The translations under genes were made by a program, and so were the position numbers. Shown piece after piece: positions 35,343-47,062 of a DNA stretch of 64,000 bases; position 1 is the stretch's first letter, and the number at the start of each line of letters is the position of its first letter. The DNA comes from Lamellibrachia satsuma. Lineage: Eukaryota; Annelida; Polychaeta; Sabellida; Siboglinidae. The DNA lies in contig BSQZ01000035.1 of NCBI GenBank assembly GCA_033239005.1, forward strand, positions 4,802,501 through 4,866,500. The letters run 5' to 3'. Below the pieces are notes generated by a model. The model ran no database searches and was not told the origin of the DNA. It was given only the letters and a program-made list of their open reading frames with translations.

Positions 35343-35468
35343 CTTTGATACAGCGCCGGCCATCTTGAGATAGGCGATAACCGACATTGCAGACACACTC
35401 ATATGCGCCCTCCGAGTTGACACAGATCTGTTCACAGCGGCCGTTGTTGTTCTCACACTCATTGATGT
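35343..35468 (-). CDS. MEGF6-like: EGF exon 8: calcium-binding-type EGF module
   Basis: 126 nt, phase 1-1, acceptor TTGCAG, donor GTATGG. DINECENNNGRCEQIC, then CVNSEGAYECVC, which fits C-x-N-x4-Y-x-C-x-C (Asn hydroxylation and calcium site), and DGRRC at the end. Six cysteines. Confidence 0.93.
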
Positions 35469-35885
35469 CTGCAATGGACAGTAGAGGTCAGTTCTTAGTA
35501 CTGTACATTTCCTGATCTGATCACTCATATCTTATTTTAACACCATCACATTTTTACTAAGAGTAATAACTCAGAATGTGATTGTTGAATTTTCAGATTT
35601 CTAAATTCATTAAATTACAAAAAAATTTACAATCATCTGCAACTTTCCCATTACCAATAGGCTGATCTTGTTCATAACACTGCAACAAAATATACACAGT
35701 AAAAACAAAGTAAACAGTAATTTATTCATCATAAATCAACAGTAAGTGAATTTGCAACATAACTTTACACAAAGAATATATATTTAAATGCATTAAGTAA
35801 AAGCATGTGTGATCATAGCATGCAGAGAGCACCGCTGATGGTGCCAAGGCACAATGTAGAATTAACGACAGAAGAAGGAACAAAC
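35469..35885. other. Intron between exons 7 and 8
   Basis: 417 bp of AT-rich sequence; nothing recognised. Confidence 0.5.
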
Positions 35886-36008
35886 CTATGCAGCTGCATC
35901 CATCAGACCCGAGCATGAAGCCAAGCTTACACTCGCAGGTGAAACTGCCTGGTATGTTAGTGCACAGTTGACTGCAGCATGACTGACTCAGTGTGCACTC
36001 ATCCATGT
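35886..36008 (-). CDS. MEGF6-like: EGF exon 7: calcium-binding-type EGF module with extra cysteines
   Basis: 123 nt, phase 1-1, acceptor ACACAG, donor GTTTGT (non-consensus at +3/+4). DMDECTLSQSCCSQLC, CTNIPGSFTCEC fits the hydroxylation motif, end GSDGCSCI. It has eight cysteines where six are normal: the added ones are in SCC and GCSC, and could form an extra bridge. Confidence 0.9.
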
Positions 36009-36550
36009 CTGTGTGTGTGGCCACACAAGACCGTGCCAAGTGCAAGAATAATAAGAAATGTGCAAATGTAAGTAAAGGCAACACACGGTAAAGTTTGAAA
36101 GATACTTGGTGAAAAGGAGGGGTCAAACATAACTAAATGTTTCATACATAATCAGAAATTTAGCATCTTACAAATTCCTGTGAACTTCTAATAAAAATCA
36201 GTCTCAAATGTTTGCATGGGGAATGTTCAAATTAACTTTCTTTAAATAGAAATACATTAAAGATGTTAATGGCTCCACAGTCAGGTAACCCACAACGCAT
36301 ATTTGTCACCCAAAACTAACAATGAAACTAAAAACCACAAACATCTTTAAATAATACTTAATAATCTACACAAAACCTTAATCCCATGTTTGCTTCATTG
36401 AAATATATTTAATAATACAATTGTATGCAATGAACCATTCACTGTGTGAAACGAGCCATTTATACTAACAGACTGAAAATCAATGCAAAGAAACATGTAA
36501 TAAAAGTGCCCAACACCATATATCACTTTGTGACAGCTTGTTAAACTCAC
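36009..36550. other. Intron between exons 6 and 7
   Basis: About 540 bp without recognised content. Confidence 0.5.
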
Positions 36551-36688
36551 CTTCGCAAGTCCTGCCGTCTGCCTGCAGCATGTATCCCTTATGACATGAA
36601 CAAATAGGGCCTCCTACACCATGCTTGCATTCGTGGTCACAACCGCCATTGTTTGTTGCACAACTATCGATAACTTCCATTTCAATTG
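36551..36688 (-). CDS. MEGF6-like: EGF exon 6: EGF module with short N-terminal extension
   Basis: 138 nt, phase 1-1, acceptor TTTCAG, donor GTGAGT. AIEMEVIDSCATNNGGC precedes HGVGGPICSCHKGYMLQADG; six cysteines. It lacks the D-x-D/N-E start and the Asn/Tyr pair, so it probably does not bind calcium. Its upstream intron carries a 3-kb LINE. Confidence 0.9.
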
Positions 36689-36838
36689 CTGAAACAAATC
36701 AAACAACTTATGCGCTGATACTACTTTGTACATTGCAAGCAGAAAACATTTAGAAAGCTTTGCAAATTTCTACATATAAGATATACATATCTTTTTTAAT
36801 TAACTCACTCTAAGAATAAATATTCATACACATACAAT

Positions 36839-37714
36839 ATGTTTATCATACTTGATTTTAAGCTTCATGTCTATCAACGAGGGCACAGGTACCATAAATT
36901 ATTTAAACTAGATGCGCAGGGGGAACTGACAGAGAAAACTCAAAGGAGTACTACTACAAATACACATCCAAAGAAATGTTCACCAATAATTTCAGACAAT
37001 GAACTTAAATGTGTATGCTTAAATGCCAGGAGCATAGTAAATAAAAAAAGTGAGTTAGATATTATGGTAGCAGATATTGATCCTCATGTAATAGGCATCA
37101 CAGAATCATGGGCAAATGAAGATATAGTAGATGCTGAGTTAGCACTGACAGGCTATGTAATGTTTAGGAAGGATAGACGAGAAAGAAGGGGAGGTGGAGT
37201 AATTTTGTATATTAAAGAATCTATCCAAGCATATGAAATTACACTGAAAAGTGAAGCAGATAGAGTGGAAGCAATTTGGTGTAACATAGTTACCAGGAAC
37301 TCAACATTAACAATAGGAGTAGTTTATCATAGTCCTAACATAGGACAAGAGGAAGATGTAAAATTACAAAAGGCGATAAGGGAGGTGAGCAAGGGAGAAT
37401 GTGTTATAATGGGTGATTTTAACCATGGCCATATACAATGGGAATCATTAGAGAGTACTGGAGGTGACGACCATCAGTTTCTACTTCTAACACAGGATTG
37501 TTTCCATACTCAACATGTCTTGGAACCAACCAGAGGTGGGAATATGTTAGATTTAATTTTGTCTTCTCAAAAAGAATTAGTTGACAATGTTAAAATACAT
37601 GAACCTTTGGGTTCAAGTGACCATAACCAAATCCATTTTAATATAAAAGTAAAAACAGGGAATACATATAAAAACAATGGAGGAGGAACTTCAACAAAGG
37701 CAAATATAAAGTGA
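36839..37714 (+). pseudogene. Endonuclease domain of the CR1/Jockey-group LINE
   Basis: About 290 codons open. The domain order NARS, TESW, Gly-rich GGGVILYIKE, VYHSPN, GDFNH, LDLIL and SDHN is complete, so the endonuclease itself looks intact; the frame ends before the RT and the linker resumes in another frame at 37711. Confidence 0.85.
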
Positions 37715-38895
37715 TGAGAACATATCTAGCAAATATAGATTGGAATAACTTGCTGAAGTACAAGACAGCAACAGAATGCTGGACTTGTTTAAAATACGAG
37801 ATTGAGGGCATTATTGAGAAATTTATTCCATTAAGAACACAAGGGAAAAGATCCAGGAAAAAACACCTGTCAAAAGAAGCTATTAGAAAAATTGCGCACA
37901 AACAGATGCTGTGGAGGGTCTATAAACACACTGGAAATGTAGAAGACTACACAAACTACAAAGAGGCACTTAACCTAGCTACAACTGAAATTAGAAAATC
38001 TAAAAGAACCTTTGAACAAAAATTGGCAGGTAATATAAAAAATGACAGCAAGAGTTTCTATGCTTATGTAAGGAGTAAACAGAAAGTTCGAGATAAGGTC
38101 GGACCACTGGAAAACAACAGTGAAAACATAATTTCAGATGGGTTCCAAATGGCAGAGGTCCTGAATGAGTATTTCAGCTCAGTTTTTACCACAGAAGATA
38201 TCAGTTCACTTCCAGTTCCATTGACTAAATTTGAGGGCAATAAATCAGAATATTTAGGGCAGTTATTTGTAACTCCTGAAATGATAGCAAAGAAAATTAA
38301 GAAGATGAAAGACAATAAATCACCTGGAGTTGATGGGATACCACTAAAACTGCTAAAGGAAATTGTTGATCAAATTAGTACACCACTTGCAAACTTATTT
38401 AACTAGTCACTAGAAGAAGGAATAGTTCCTTCAGAATGGAAAGAAGCAAACATTACGCCGCTATTTAAGAAGGGATTGAGGAAGAAGCCAGAAAATTACA
38501 GACCAGTGAGTTTAACATCAGTTGTATGTAAATTACTCGAAACATTAATTAGAGACCACATGGTGGAATTCCTCGTAAAACATAAATTAATAAATACATC
38601 TCAACATGCATTCCTAAAAGCAAGGTTATGTCTAACCAATCTCTTATGTTTTTTAGAAGAAATTACAAAGTGGGTAGATCACGGGTCACCAGTGGATGTT
38701 GTCTACTTAGATTTTCAGAAAGGTTTTGATAAAGTGCCACATCAAAGATTGTTACTTAAACTAAAAGCCCATGGTATAGGCAATGATGTAATCAACTGGA
38801 TAGAAAAGTGGCTTACACATAGAAGACAGAGAGTAATAGTAGATGGTGAGATTTCAAACTGGAAATCTGTGGGGTACCACAGGGATCAGTATTAG
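37711..38895 (+). pseudogene. Linker and reverse transcriptase part of the LINE
   Basis: Two in-frame open segments (37711-38406 and 38476-38895) are divided by TAG at 38404. They run from the post-endonuclease linker through the RT to HRRQRVIVDGEISNWK; the next conserved block (PQGSVLGPILF) is in a shifted frame. Gly replaces Ala in the usual KAFD motif (FQKGFDKV). Confidence 0.85.
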
Positions 38896-39061
38896 GCCCT
38901 ATACTGTTTTTAATATATATAAATGATTTGGAGGATGACATATCTAGCAAAGTACTCAAAAGTATGACACAAAAGTATTCAGAAAGGTTACTAATGATAC
39001 AGATAAACAAAGTTTACAGGATGATCTAGAAAAATTAGTTAAATGGTCAGAAAAATGGCAA

Positions 39062-39764
39062 ATGTTATTCAATTTTGGGAAGTGTAAATGTATACACATA
39101 GGACATCGAAATATGGATGAGGAATATAAAATGGGGGATGCTGTACTAGGTAGAACCACACAAGAAAAGGATTTAGGAGTAACATTTAATGCTGACATGA
39201 AAGTTTCAGAGCAATGTGGGATTGCTGCTTCGAAAGGAAATCAAATTCTAGGGCTAATTAGGAGAACTATCACGTATAAGGAGAAACATCTAATTGTATC
39301 CCTGTACAAAGCAATAGTTAGACCACATTTGGAATACTGTATTCAAGCATGGAGGCCATATTGTAAAAAAGACAGATAAGCTAGAAAGAATACAACGAAG
39401 AGCAACTAAAATGATTCCAGAATTAAGAGACCTTAGTTCTGAAAGTCGCTTATTACAATGTGGTTTGACAACACTAGAGACCAGGAGACTAAGAGGAGAC
39501 CAAATAGAAGTGTTTAAAATAGTGAACGGTTATGAGGATGTTGATAGGAATATGTTCTTTAAACTTAAAGAAGGCAGTAGAACCAGAGGACACAAAGCAG
39601 CATTAGTTAAGGAGCAGTGTAGGTTGGACATGAGAAAGTACTCTTTTTCACAGAGGGTGATAAATGAATGGAACAAACTGCCAAATGATTGTGTTAATGC
39701 TAGTAGTGTGAATATGTTTAAAAATAGAATTGACAGATATCTGATAAGGGCGGGCTACACATAG
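39062..39764 (+). pseudogene. C-terminal region of the LINE ORF2
   Basis: Two open segments, 39062-39379 and 39411-39764, in different frames because of a lesion near 39378. They align block by block with the minus-strand copy at 47160-48002 (KCKCIHIGH, GDAVLG, IRRTITYKEK, ATKMIPELRDLS, LTTLETRRLRGDQ). Confidence 0.9.
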
Positions 39765-39872
39765 ATGAGAAAATTGTTGGACTCTCGATAAGCCAATGGC
39801 TTCCTTGTCCACTTGCCATCTGGAACTTGTTGTTCGAGATGGCAATCTTGTTAAATCTTGTTAAATCTTGTT

Positions 39873-40067
39873 AAATGTAATTCTTCAAGCATTTGCTCTT
39901 GAAGCTGACTGTCAATCCTGTCTCATTAGGAACTCTTATCAAGTAACATAGTCATATGTATAGCTCCAACTCTTAATCATAAGAAAATGGTGACATTTGT
40001 GGGCTAGGACTGTGATTGTACAACCCATTTGAAGGGTAGATGACCAACAGAAGAAGGAACTACTGAC
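39873..40067. other. Intron remainder between LINE and exon 5
   Basis: About 195 bp; nothing recognised. Confidence 0.4.
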
Positions 40068-40190
40068 TGTAGCATTCCTTGCCGTCCGTGCCCAGTTGGT
40101 AACCTGGGGTGCAGGTGCATGTGTAGGAGCCTTTTGTGTTCACACACGACTGCTTACATCCGCCATTATTCACCTTGCACTCATCAATGT
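40068..40190 (-). CDS. MEGF6-like: EGF exon 5: calcium-binding-type EGF module
   Basis: 123 nt, phase 1-1, acceptor TTGCAG, donor [34 protein letters not shown] (full hydroxylation/calcium motif), DGKEC. Six cysteines. The exon lies about 200 bp from the tail of the LINE. Confidence 0.94.
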
Positions 40191-40655
40191 CTGCAACATG
40201 TCATACCAATGTCACACATCATGTCCTGCACCTGCATCAGCTGTCACCAATGTGGTACAACTCATGTGTCATGATAATTGCTATATTCATTAATTTTTTC
40301 CGTTTTTTATGCTTGGCTATTGCCTGCAAAATTATATCTAAATTATAGTATTATTTTAATAAACATAGTTATAGGTATGTAATTTACTGTTGTCATAAAA
40401 CAGCCAGTTACATTGTCAAAATGTGTTCAGGTTAAAGGTGTAACTAATAAGCAGATATCTGCCATCTAGTGTCTTAGTATGTACTACTTTGTAGTGCTGC
40501 CACCTTTCTGTTTCCACACAAACTACTGTAAACCATTTCCATGACCATCCACAGAATAAAATGATCTATAATAAGCTTATAACATCACCAAAGCATCAAC
40601 CAAGACCATGCAAGTGTTGCATGTTGCTGCTGTCTTACAACAGATAAACTCTGAC
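40191..40655. other. Intron between exons 4 and 5
   Basis: 465 bp without recognised content. Confidence 0.5.
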
Positions 40656-40778
40656 CTTCGCAAGTTTTGCCGTCAGATGTAAGTTTGAAGCCAGCGTAGC
40701 ACTGACAGACTGCCTGACCTCCATAGTTCACACATTTCTGTTCACATCGGCCGTTATCCTTCTTACATGGGTCAGTCT
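40656..40778 (-). CDS. MEGF6-like: EGF exon 4: EGF module
   Basis: 123 nt, phase 1-1, acceptor TTCTAG, donor GTCAGA (non-consensus +5/+6). TDPCKKDNGRCEQKC, CVNYGGQAVCQC, SDGKTC; six cysteines. Lacks the D-x-D/N-E start and the aromatic of the hydroxylation motif. A 50-bp tandem array starts about 12 bp from its acceptor. Confidence 0.9.
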
Positions 40779-40789
40779 CTAGAAATCAC

Positions 40790-40920
40790 AAACCCATGTA
40801 CACTGCATGACAGGCTTCTCTTGTCTGTCTATATCAACCCATGCACACTACATGACAGGATTCTCTTGCCTGTCTATGTCAACCCATGCACACTGCATGA
40901 CAGGCTTCTCTTGTCTATAT
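40790..40920. repeat. 50-bp tandem repeat, about 2.6 copies, next to the exon 4 acceptor
   Basis: Units contain AACCCATGCACACTGCATGA and CAGGCTTCTCTTGTCTGTC. It begins only about a dozen bases from the exon edge at 40778. Confidence 0.9.
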
Positions 40921-41270
40921 CATGATTATATTGTGTACAAGATACAAAACCATACATCTACTTTGTTTACATTATTCAGCTTCATTTCTCCCACTCACAA
41001 TTCTTTTTATACACAACTTCAGGCAAGTTCAATTCTTGATCATTTTCTCTGCCTCCTGCTATTTGACATGGAGTGATGAAAGTGATTCTTATATGTGGTT
41101 TTAGACAAACACGTTTTGCTAACAATACAAGCTGCACTATTATAATTGATGTGAGAGAAAGAATGTTCAGTTTGACAGGAACTAAAACTTTTTAAAAAGT
41201 GCAATGTTACACACTAAGTTAATAACGGTGCACTGTAATGCCCAAATGGAGACCCCGCAGTAAAACATAC
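40921..41270. other. Intron remainder between exons 3 and 4
   Basis: 350 bp, nothing recognised. Confidence 0.5.
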
Positions 41271-41396
41271 CTTCGCAACTCTTGCCATCATCCTTCAGTC
41301 GGAAGCCAGGGCGACAGCGACAGTGGTACTGGCCATTGAACCCAGACACACAGATGTGGTCACAGCTGCCATTCTCCACATCACAGCCTCCAGATG
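41271..41396 (-). CDS. MEGF6-like: EGF exon 3: EGF module
   Basis: 126 nt, phase 1-1, acceptor ATGCAG, donor GTATGT. SGGCDVENGSCDHIC, CVSGFNGQYHCRC, DDGKSC; six cysteines. The Asp-x-Asn-Glu start is missing, so calcium binding is doubtful. Confidence 0.92.
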
Positions 41397-43405
41397 CTGC
41401 ATGCAAAGGGCTACATTTACATACAAGGTAAACATGGGTATGAAAGCACTGAAATACGAGAGTATAGAAATGTCAATTATATAAGTTTATGGCAGAGCTT
41501 ACACGAAATATTATTAATTACATTTCATAGTAATATGTAAGTTGTGAATCCTGTTATTATAAATATGGAAGATTTCCTGTCACTTCCTTTCTTTGTGAAC
41601 TTTGTGACAAATATATGTTACACTGAATGCTGCATAAATAAAACAGGATTTATTTTAGTAAAATGCACATAATTATAGCTAGAAGGAAGTGTGCAAAGAA
41701 AGATCCGGTTGTATCAGTTTCACTAGTGATGCACTGAGTGCTGAAAACATGTGGCGGATGTTGCTCATTAAGTATGATTCACCATTTGTTTAGTAAAATG
41801 CACCTGACAGAAAGCTACAAAGCAAAGACGTGTTGTTTCAGTTTAACTAGGGAAAGTTGTGAAATGCTGACAACAGAATGTTGTAACTTAGGAAGTGATG
41901 TGTCTGGAGCAGCTGATGCTATCAGAATGCTAACTGTGACAATATTCTGCAGAGAGGGTAGTCCAGGGTGAACTACCATAAGTGAGAGACTTACAGTTTC
42001 GTAACATCAGTGGAAGTTGTAAACTACAGAATTGACAAAAACAGAAAGTTGTAAACTACAGTGGAAGTTGTAAACTACAGCTTTGTAACATCAGTGGAAG
42101 TTGTAAACTAATGACTGTCAAATCTTAACAGTCCAACTACAAAGAGGTGTTATTATGTATTGTTGTATTAGCAGTAGATGAAAGGTATATTGTTTAATTA
42201 TGACAAACTTCTGACATAAAGTTCAGTTCAAACAGGAACGCCATGAAATTTAGTACAGCTTAATACATGGAGAATGTGTTAATAATACTTATATAATACT
42301 CACCTATACGAGCAGTACCTGAAGCCATATATGGATAATGCAAATTACATAACTTGACAAATTCATCAGTTAAAATTGGAGTGACATCAAATTAGACTAA
42401 GTCTAATTTCCCAAATTCATGTATGTGTGTTTTGGACTTTTTGCTAGATAATGGAATTTTTCATGAAATGAACAACACCTTTTTTCAAGTAGACATGAAG
42501 TTTCTAAGAAAACAACAGCAACATTCTGAACCCCATCATACTTATGCATCTGGGGAAACTGGGAACGTGAATCAGTACTGCGTGAATCGGTACTGCGTGA
42601 ATCGGTACTGGTCTAGTTAATGACCTTGCAAGGTCATCAGTGGTCGTCATGGTGATAAAAGAAAATGCAGAAACAGATTTCCAGTAAACAGTTTCCTGGG
42701 AATAACCTGCTTGCTCTTTCTGCAGCCTTATGTTGTGAGTTGTTATTGATAATGGTACTAGAGTACACATGGTACTAAGCAATATAACTATTGGGAGTCA
42801 TATTCAATATTGCAATGTGTCTGGCTCTAGCACTGTGTATTTCACAGAGAAATACAAGACATGCCGTTACATAATATCTTGTTAACTCATATTATTCACA
42901 ACCACAGTTCTAATATTACAATTATTTTTTACATGGTTGCCATGTATGTAGCCACCAAAAAGAGAAGTATTGACACTAGCAGTATCACTGACAACATAGA
43001 TGTTGTAAGGTGACATTCCAGGCTATGTGAACAACAGAAAAAAACATGCTAAGATTATTTTTATTCATACATCAAACTGATATGTTGTTGTTCTTTTGCT
43101 ACATCCTAACCATATGTGGCAAAATCACAATAAAACTTGAAATTTGTTCCAACTGAACAGTTTGGATCATTTTTGTCAAGTAAAATAATTCCTTCATAAA
43201 TTAGAAAATCTTAATGTTGTAACTCACAGTAACATAAACATTAATCAAGCATTATTTGGAAAAGCTGCTACTAATAAAGATCTAATAAAAGTTGCTCGGA
43301 ACAATAAAACATGGCTTGCATTCAAGCTACACATATTTATTTGTTAATAAAGGTTGTTGTCCGACGGCTGTGAAGAGCAATGCATGATGGGATGTAACTG
43401 CTCAC
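41397..43405. other. 2-kb intron between exons 2 and 3
   Basis: Holds short internal repeats: GTGGAAGTTGTAAACTACAG-type copies at about 41995-42110, a near palindrome AAATTAGACTAAGTCTAATTT at about 42389-42410, and three 15-bp copies of GTGAATCGGTACTGC at about 42569-42612. No coding signal. Confidence 0.6.
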
Positions 43406-43528
43406 CAAGACATGTCCTTCCATCAGCATGTAGTCGTTGGCCAGCGGGACATTCGCAGTAGAAACCTCCGTGTGTGTTCTGACATTTGAAGAGGCACCCA
43501 GCGATTTGCAGGGCACACTCATCCACAT
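43406..43528 (-). CDS. MEGF6-like: EGF exon 2: calcium-binding-type EGF module
   Basis: 123 nt, phase 1-1, acceptor CTTCAG, donor GTGAGC. DVDECALQIAGCLFKC, CQNTHGGFYCEC (complete hydroxylation/calcium motif), DGRTC. Six cysteines. Confidence 0.94.
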
Positions 43529-44721
<1,193 letters not shown>

Positions 44722-44890
44722 AATATATGTTTACATTACCCGAGTAAATATGTAATAAATTTATATTTGTAATTTTGTGGATGAAAAATATTAATATTTT
44801 TTTTAATTGTCTAAATATTTATATTTTTCTTCCACAAAATTACAAACATAAATTTATTACATATTTATTCAGGTAATGTAAACATATATT
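44722..44890. repeat. Near-perfect inverted repeat, about 78-bp arms
   Basis: The left arm (from about 44722: AATATATGTTTACATTACC, then AATTTTGTGGA) is mirrored by the right arm ending at 44890 (TCCACAAAATT, GGTAATGTAAACATATATT), with a loop of about 12 bp near 44805. A transcript would fold to a long hairpin. It may be a small MITE. Confidence 0.88.
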
Positions 44891-45284
44891 TAATTAAGTT
44901 TGAAACATGATTAAACACCAGCAATCTTTTACATTGATGGAAAATATTGTAAACTGACTAAACCACCAGGTCAACTGTGAGTGCTGTGTAAACAAACTGT
45001 CACCCTTATACAATGAAAACATAAGATATATCCAGCTACACCTGATATTGACCCTCTTTACTAAGGACAGTGCACAGGTTTGACCCCCACACATGCAACC
45101 AATGGAGGTGTCTGTGTCCATCTATTTATTGACAAGACTCTTCAAAGCTTCAACCAAAAAATACATATTAAAAATAAATTCAGTGATGTCTTATGAGGAA
45201 TACTCTAAACATCCCTTTTTAAGGCTAACACAGGAGTTTGTCTATCATATGTTAGCATGTTTTGAAATTTATAGAGATGACCAG

Positions 45285-45495
45285 CTCTGTGAGTCCATGG
45301 AGGGTTACACATTGTGGGATCTTTTACTTCCCCTGGCATAGACACCAGGTTGAATGGATCTGCAGCATTCAGTGTCTCTTCAAAAAGGCACAGGTAAAGT
45401 GGGGTAAATGAAGTTACCCATGCAGCAGGTGGATTTGAACCCCCGGTCCTCTCTCGATTGGCAGTCCAGTGCTCTTACTGGCTACAGCACCCCAT
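45285..45495 (-). mobile_element. tRNA-derived SINE-like element, different family
   Basis: On the minus strand the head GGGTGCTGTAGCCAGTAAGA followed by GCACTGG resembles a tRNA 5' half and box A; GGGGGTTCAAATCC is a good box B. The body does not match the elements at 14550 and 18549. Ends are approximate. Confidence 0.6.
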
Positions 45496-46400
45496 TAGAT
45501 ATGTATAACATGATGGGTTTTTATGACCTATACTCATTTAGTATTGACAAAGTAGTTTTGGATAAATACAAGTTAATGAACACTTGAGTGGAGCACTGTG
45601 AGGTCCAACTGTGAGGTCCAACTGTGAGGTCCAACACTTTCCTATGTTCCCAGTATAAGTGACAGATAATCTCCTTTATCTTATCTGCTGCTTGTAGGAA
45701 AACAATAGTCATGATTAATCAGTGGGGTTAGGGTGCAGGGTGCAACAAACCCTGGTTGGAGGACTTCTGTAGAGGAACATGGCAGAAGTCCACATTAATG
45801 GCATTCAAATAACAGTGAAGCTATGTACAGGTGGAACATAGTTATTCCATATTCACATATATAGATTGATTGTATATATGAATAGAGGAACCCATGACAT
45901 GAAGGCAGTTATCTAAATCACGACAGGTTTATACATATTTATGTAAAGATGGTTAGATGGGGTGGATCACCCTAAGGAAGAATATACTGTAGGCTTTGCA
46001 TGGTAACAAGGACAGAGGATTCAATCTTAATCACCAATAAATAAAGAGCTAAGATAAGGCTGGGGGTAATCAGACAGGGCAGTAACAAGGCACAGAGGAA
46101 GTGGGGGTAATCATAATTCTCCACTGATGACTAATACCAGTCAGGAAATGCCAACAGATGGCTTAGAACTCAACCCTCTCTAGAGTGGGCCAGCATCATG
46201 GACTCACCAGTGACTTGGGCTGGTGGTTTAGGTGACCGCACCTGTGTGCTACTGCAGTGACAAAGGAGGTTCAGGAGACTTGTTGGTGGACTGTGACACC
46301 AGGCAGGCGTCCTATAGGGAGGACACAGCTTGCCCTGGTGGTAGCCTCAACACAACTGTATATAAAGTTATAAACTGAACGATAAGTCAAACAAACAACT
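45496..46400. other. Non-coding interval
   Basis: Contains three copies of GTGAGGTCCAACT at about 45597-45636. Otherwise nothing recognised. Confidence 0.5.
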
Positions 46401-46404
46401 GTGG

Positions 46405-46640
46405 CAACTGGGTGATTGTAGCAGGGTAGAGACTGTAGCAGGGGGGTGTTTAGGGCCTGTCATGTGTCTAGTCTATTGATGAGTCCTGTAACTGATGTAG
46501 TAGGGTGGATATTGTAGCATGGTTTTTTTAGGGTCTGCCATGTGTCTAATATGTTGACTGAGTCCTGTAACTTCTGTAGCAGGGTAGAGATTATAGCAGG
46601 GGGTGTTTATGGTCTGTCATGTGTCTAGTCTGCTGAGTGT
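46405..46640. repeat. Diverged tandem repeat, about 2.3 copies of 90-110 bp
   Basis: Copies share GTAGCAGGGTAGAGA, TTTAGGGCCTGTCATGTGTC and GAGTCCTGTAACT with small indels. Confidence 0.75.
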
Positions 46641-46704
46641 CCTCTAAATTCCTAGACGAGCTGTCAGACACAAGGACATGGTACAGGTATGCATTTACTC
46701 TAAG

Positions 46705-46875
46705 CACTCTCCAGGTCACCATCCTATCTCCACATTCCACCTGTCATGTCAGACTGACAACATTCTCCAGGTCACCATCCTATCTCCACATTCCACCTGT
46801 CATGTCAGACTGACAACATTCTCCAGGTCACCATCCTATCTCCACATTCCACCTGTTATGCCAGACTGACAACAA
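46705..46875. repeat. 56-bp tandem repeat, 3 copies
   Basis: Units contain CTCCAGGTCACCATCCTATC and ATTCCACCTGTCATGTCAGA; nearly identical. Confidence 0.93.
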
Positions 46876-46944
46876 TTGCAGCAGTTGTTTGTCAACAATT
46901 TGCCCCATTTGACATTTTGTGGATGTTTCTTTTTATGATAGGAT

Positions 46945-47062
46945 CTCAATAAATGTCACTACTTTACAAGGTGGGTCATGTTTTTCTCAATGAATATCAC
47001 TAGTTTACAAGGTGGATCATGTTTTTTCTCAATGAATGTCACTAGTTTACAAGGTGGGTCAT
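46945..47062. repeat. 41-42 bp tandem repeat interrupted by a LINE insertion
   Basis: Three units with CTCAATGAATGTCACTAGTT and ACAAGGTGGGTCATG. The repeat resumes right of the LINE at about 48064 (TTTTTTTCTCAATGAATGCC), so the LINE inserted into the array. Confidence 0.85.

Larger units (their letters stand above)
36840..39870 (+). mobile_element. CR1/Jockey-group LINE, near full length, inactivated
   Basis: Plus strand, antisense to the host gene. Endonuclease: CLNARSIVNKKSELD, GITESWANEDI, IMGDFNHGHIQWES and SSDHNQIHF (36839-37714). RT: KSPGVDGIPLKLL, NYRPVSLTSVVCKLLE, VVYLDFQKGFDKVPHQ, VPQGSVLGPILFLIYINDL, then a C-terminal part ending NRIDRYLIRAGYT (about 39764). Lesions: TGA at 37712-37714 region between EN and linker frames, TAG at 38404-38406, frameshift near 38870, a small deletion in the catalytic FADD block near 38955-38975 and a frameshift near 39378. 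The 3' end has three copies of TTAAATCTTG (39843-39872). Confidence 0.92.

Noticed and set aside
36840..39764. Host genes for an endonuclease or reverse transcriptase
   Set aside because: Domain order, stops, frameshifts, the repeated 3' tail and a second copy at 47063-48065 show it is a LINE.
45420..45495. A tRNA gene on the minus strand
   Set aside because: Good box B and tRNA-like 5' half but the 3' acceptor part is missing and the sequence runs on as a SINE-like body.
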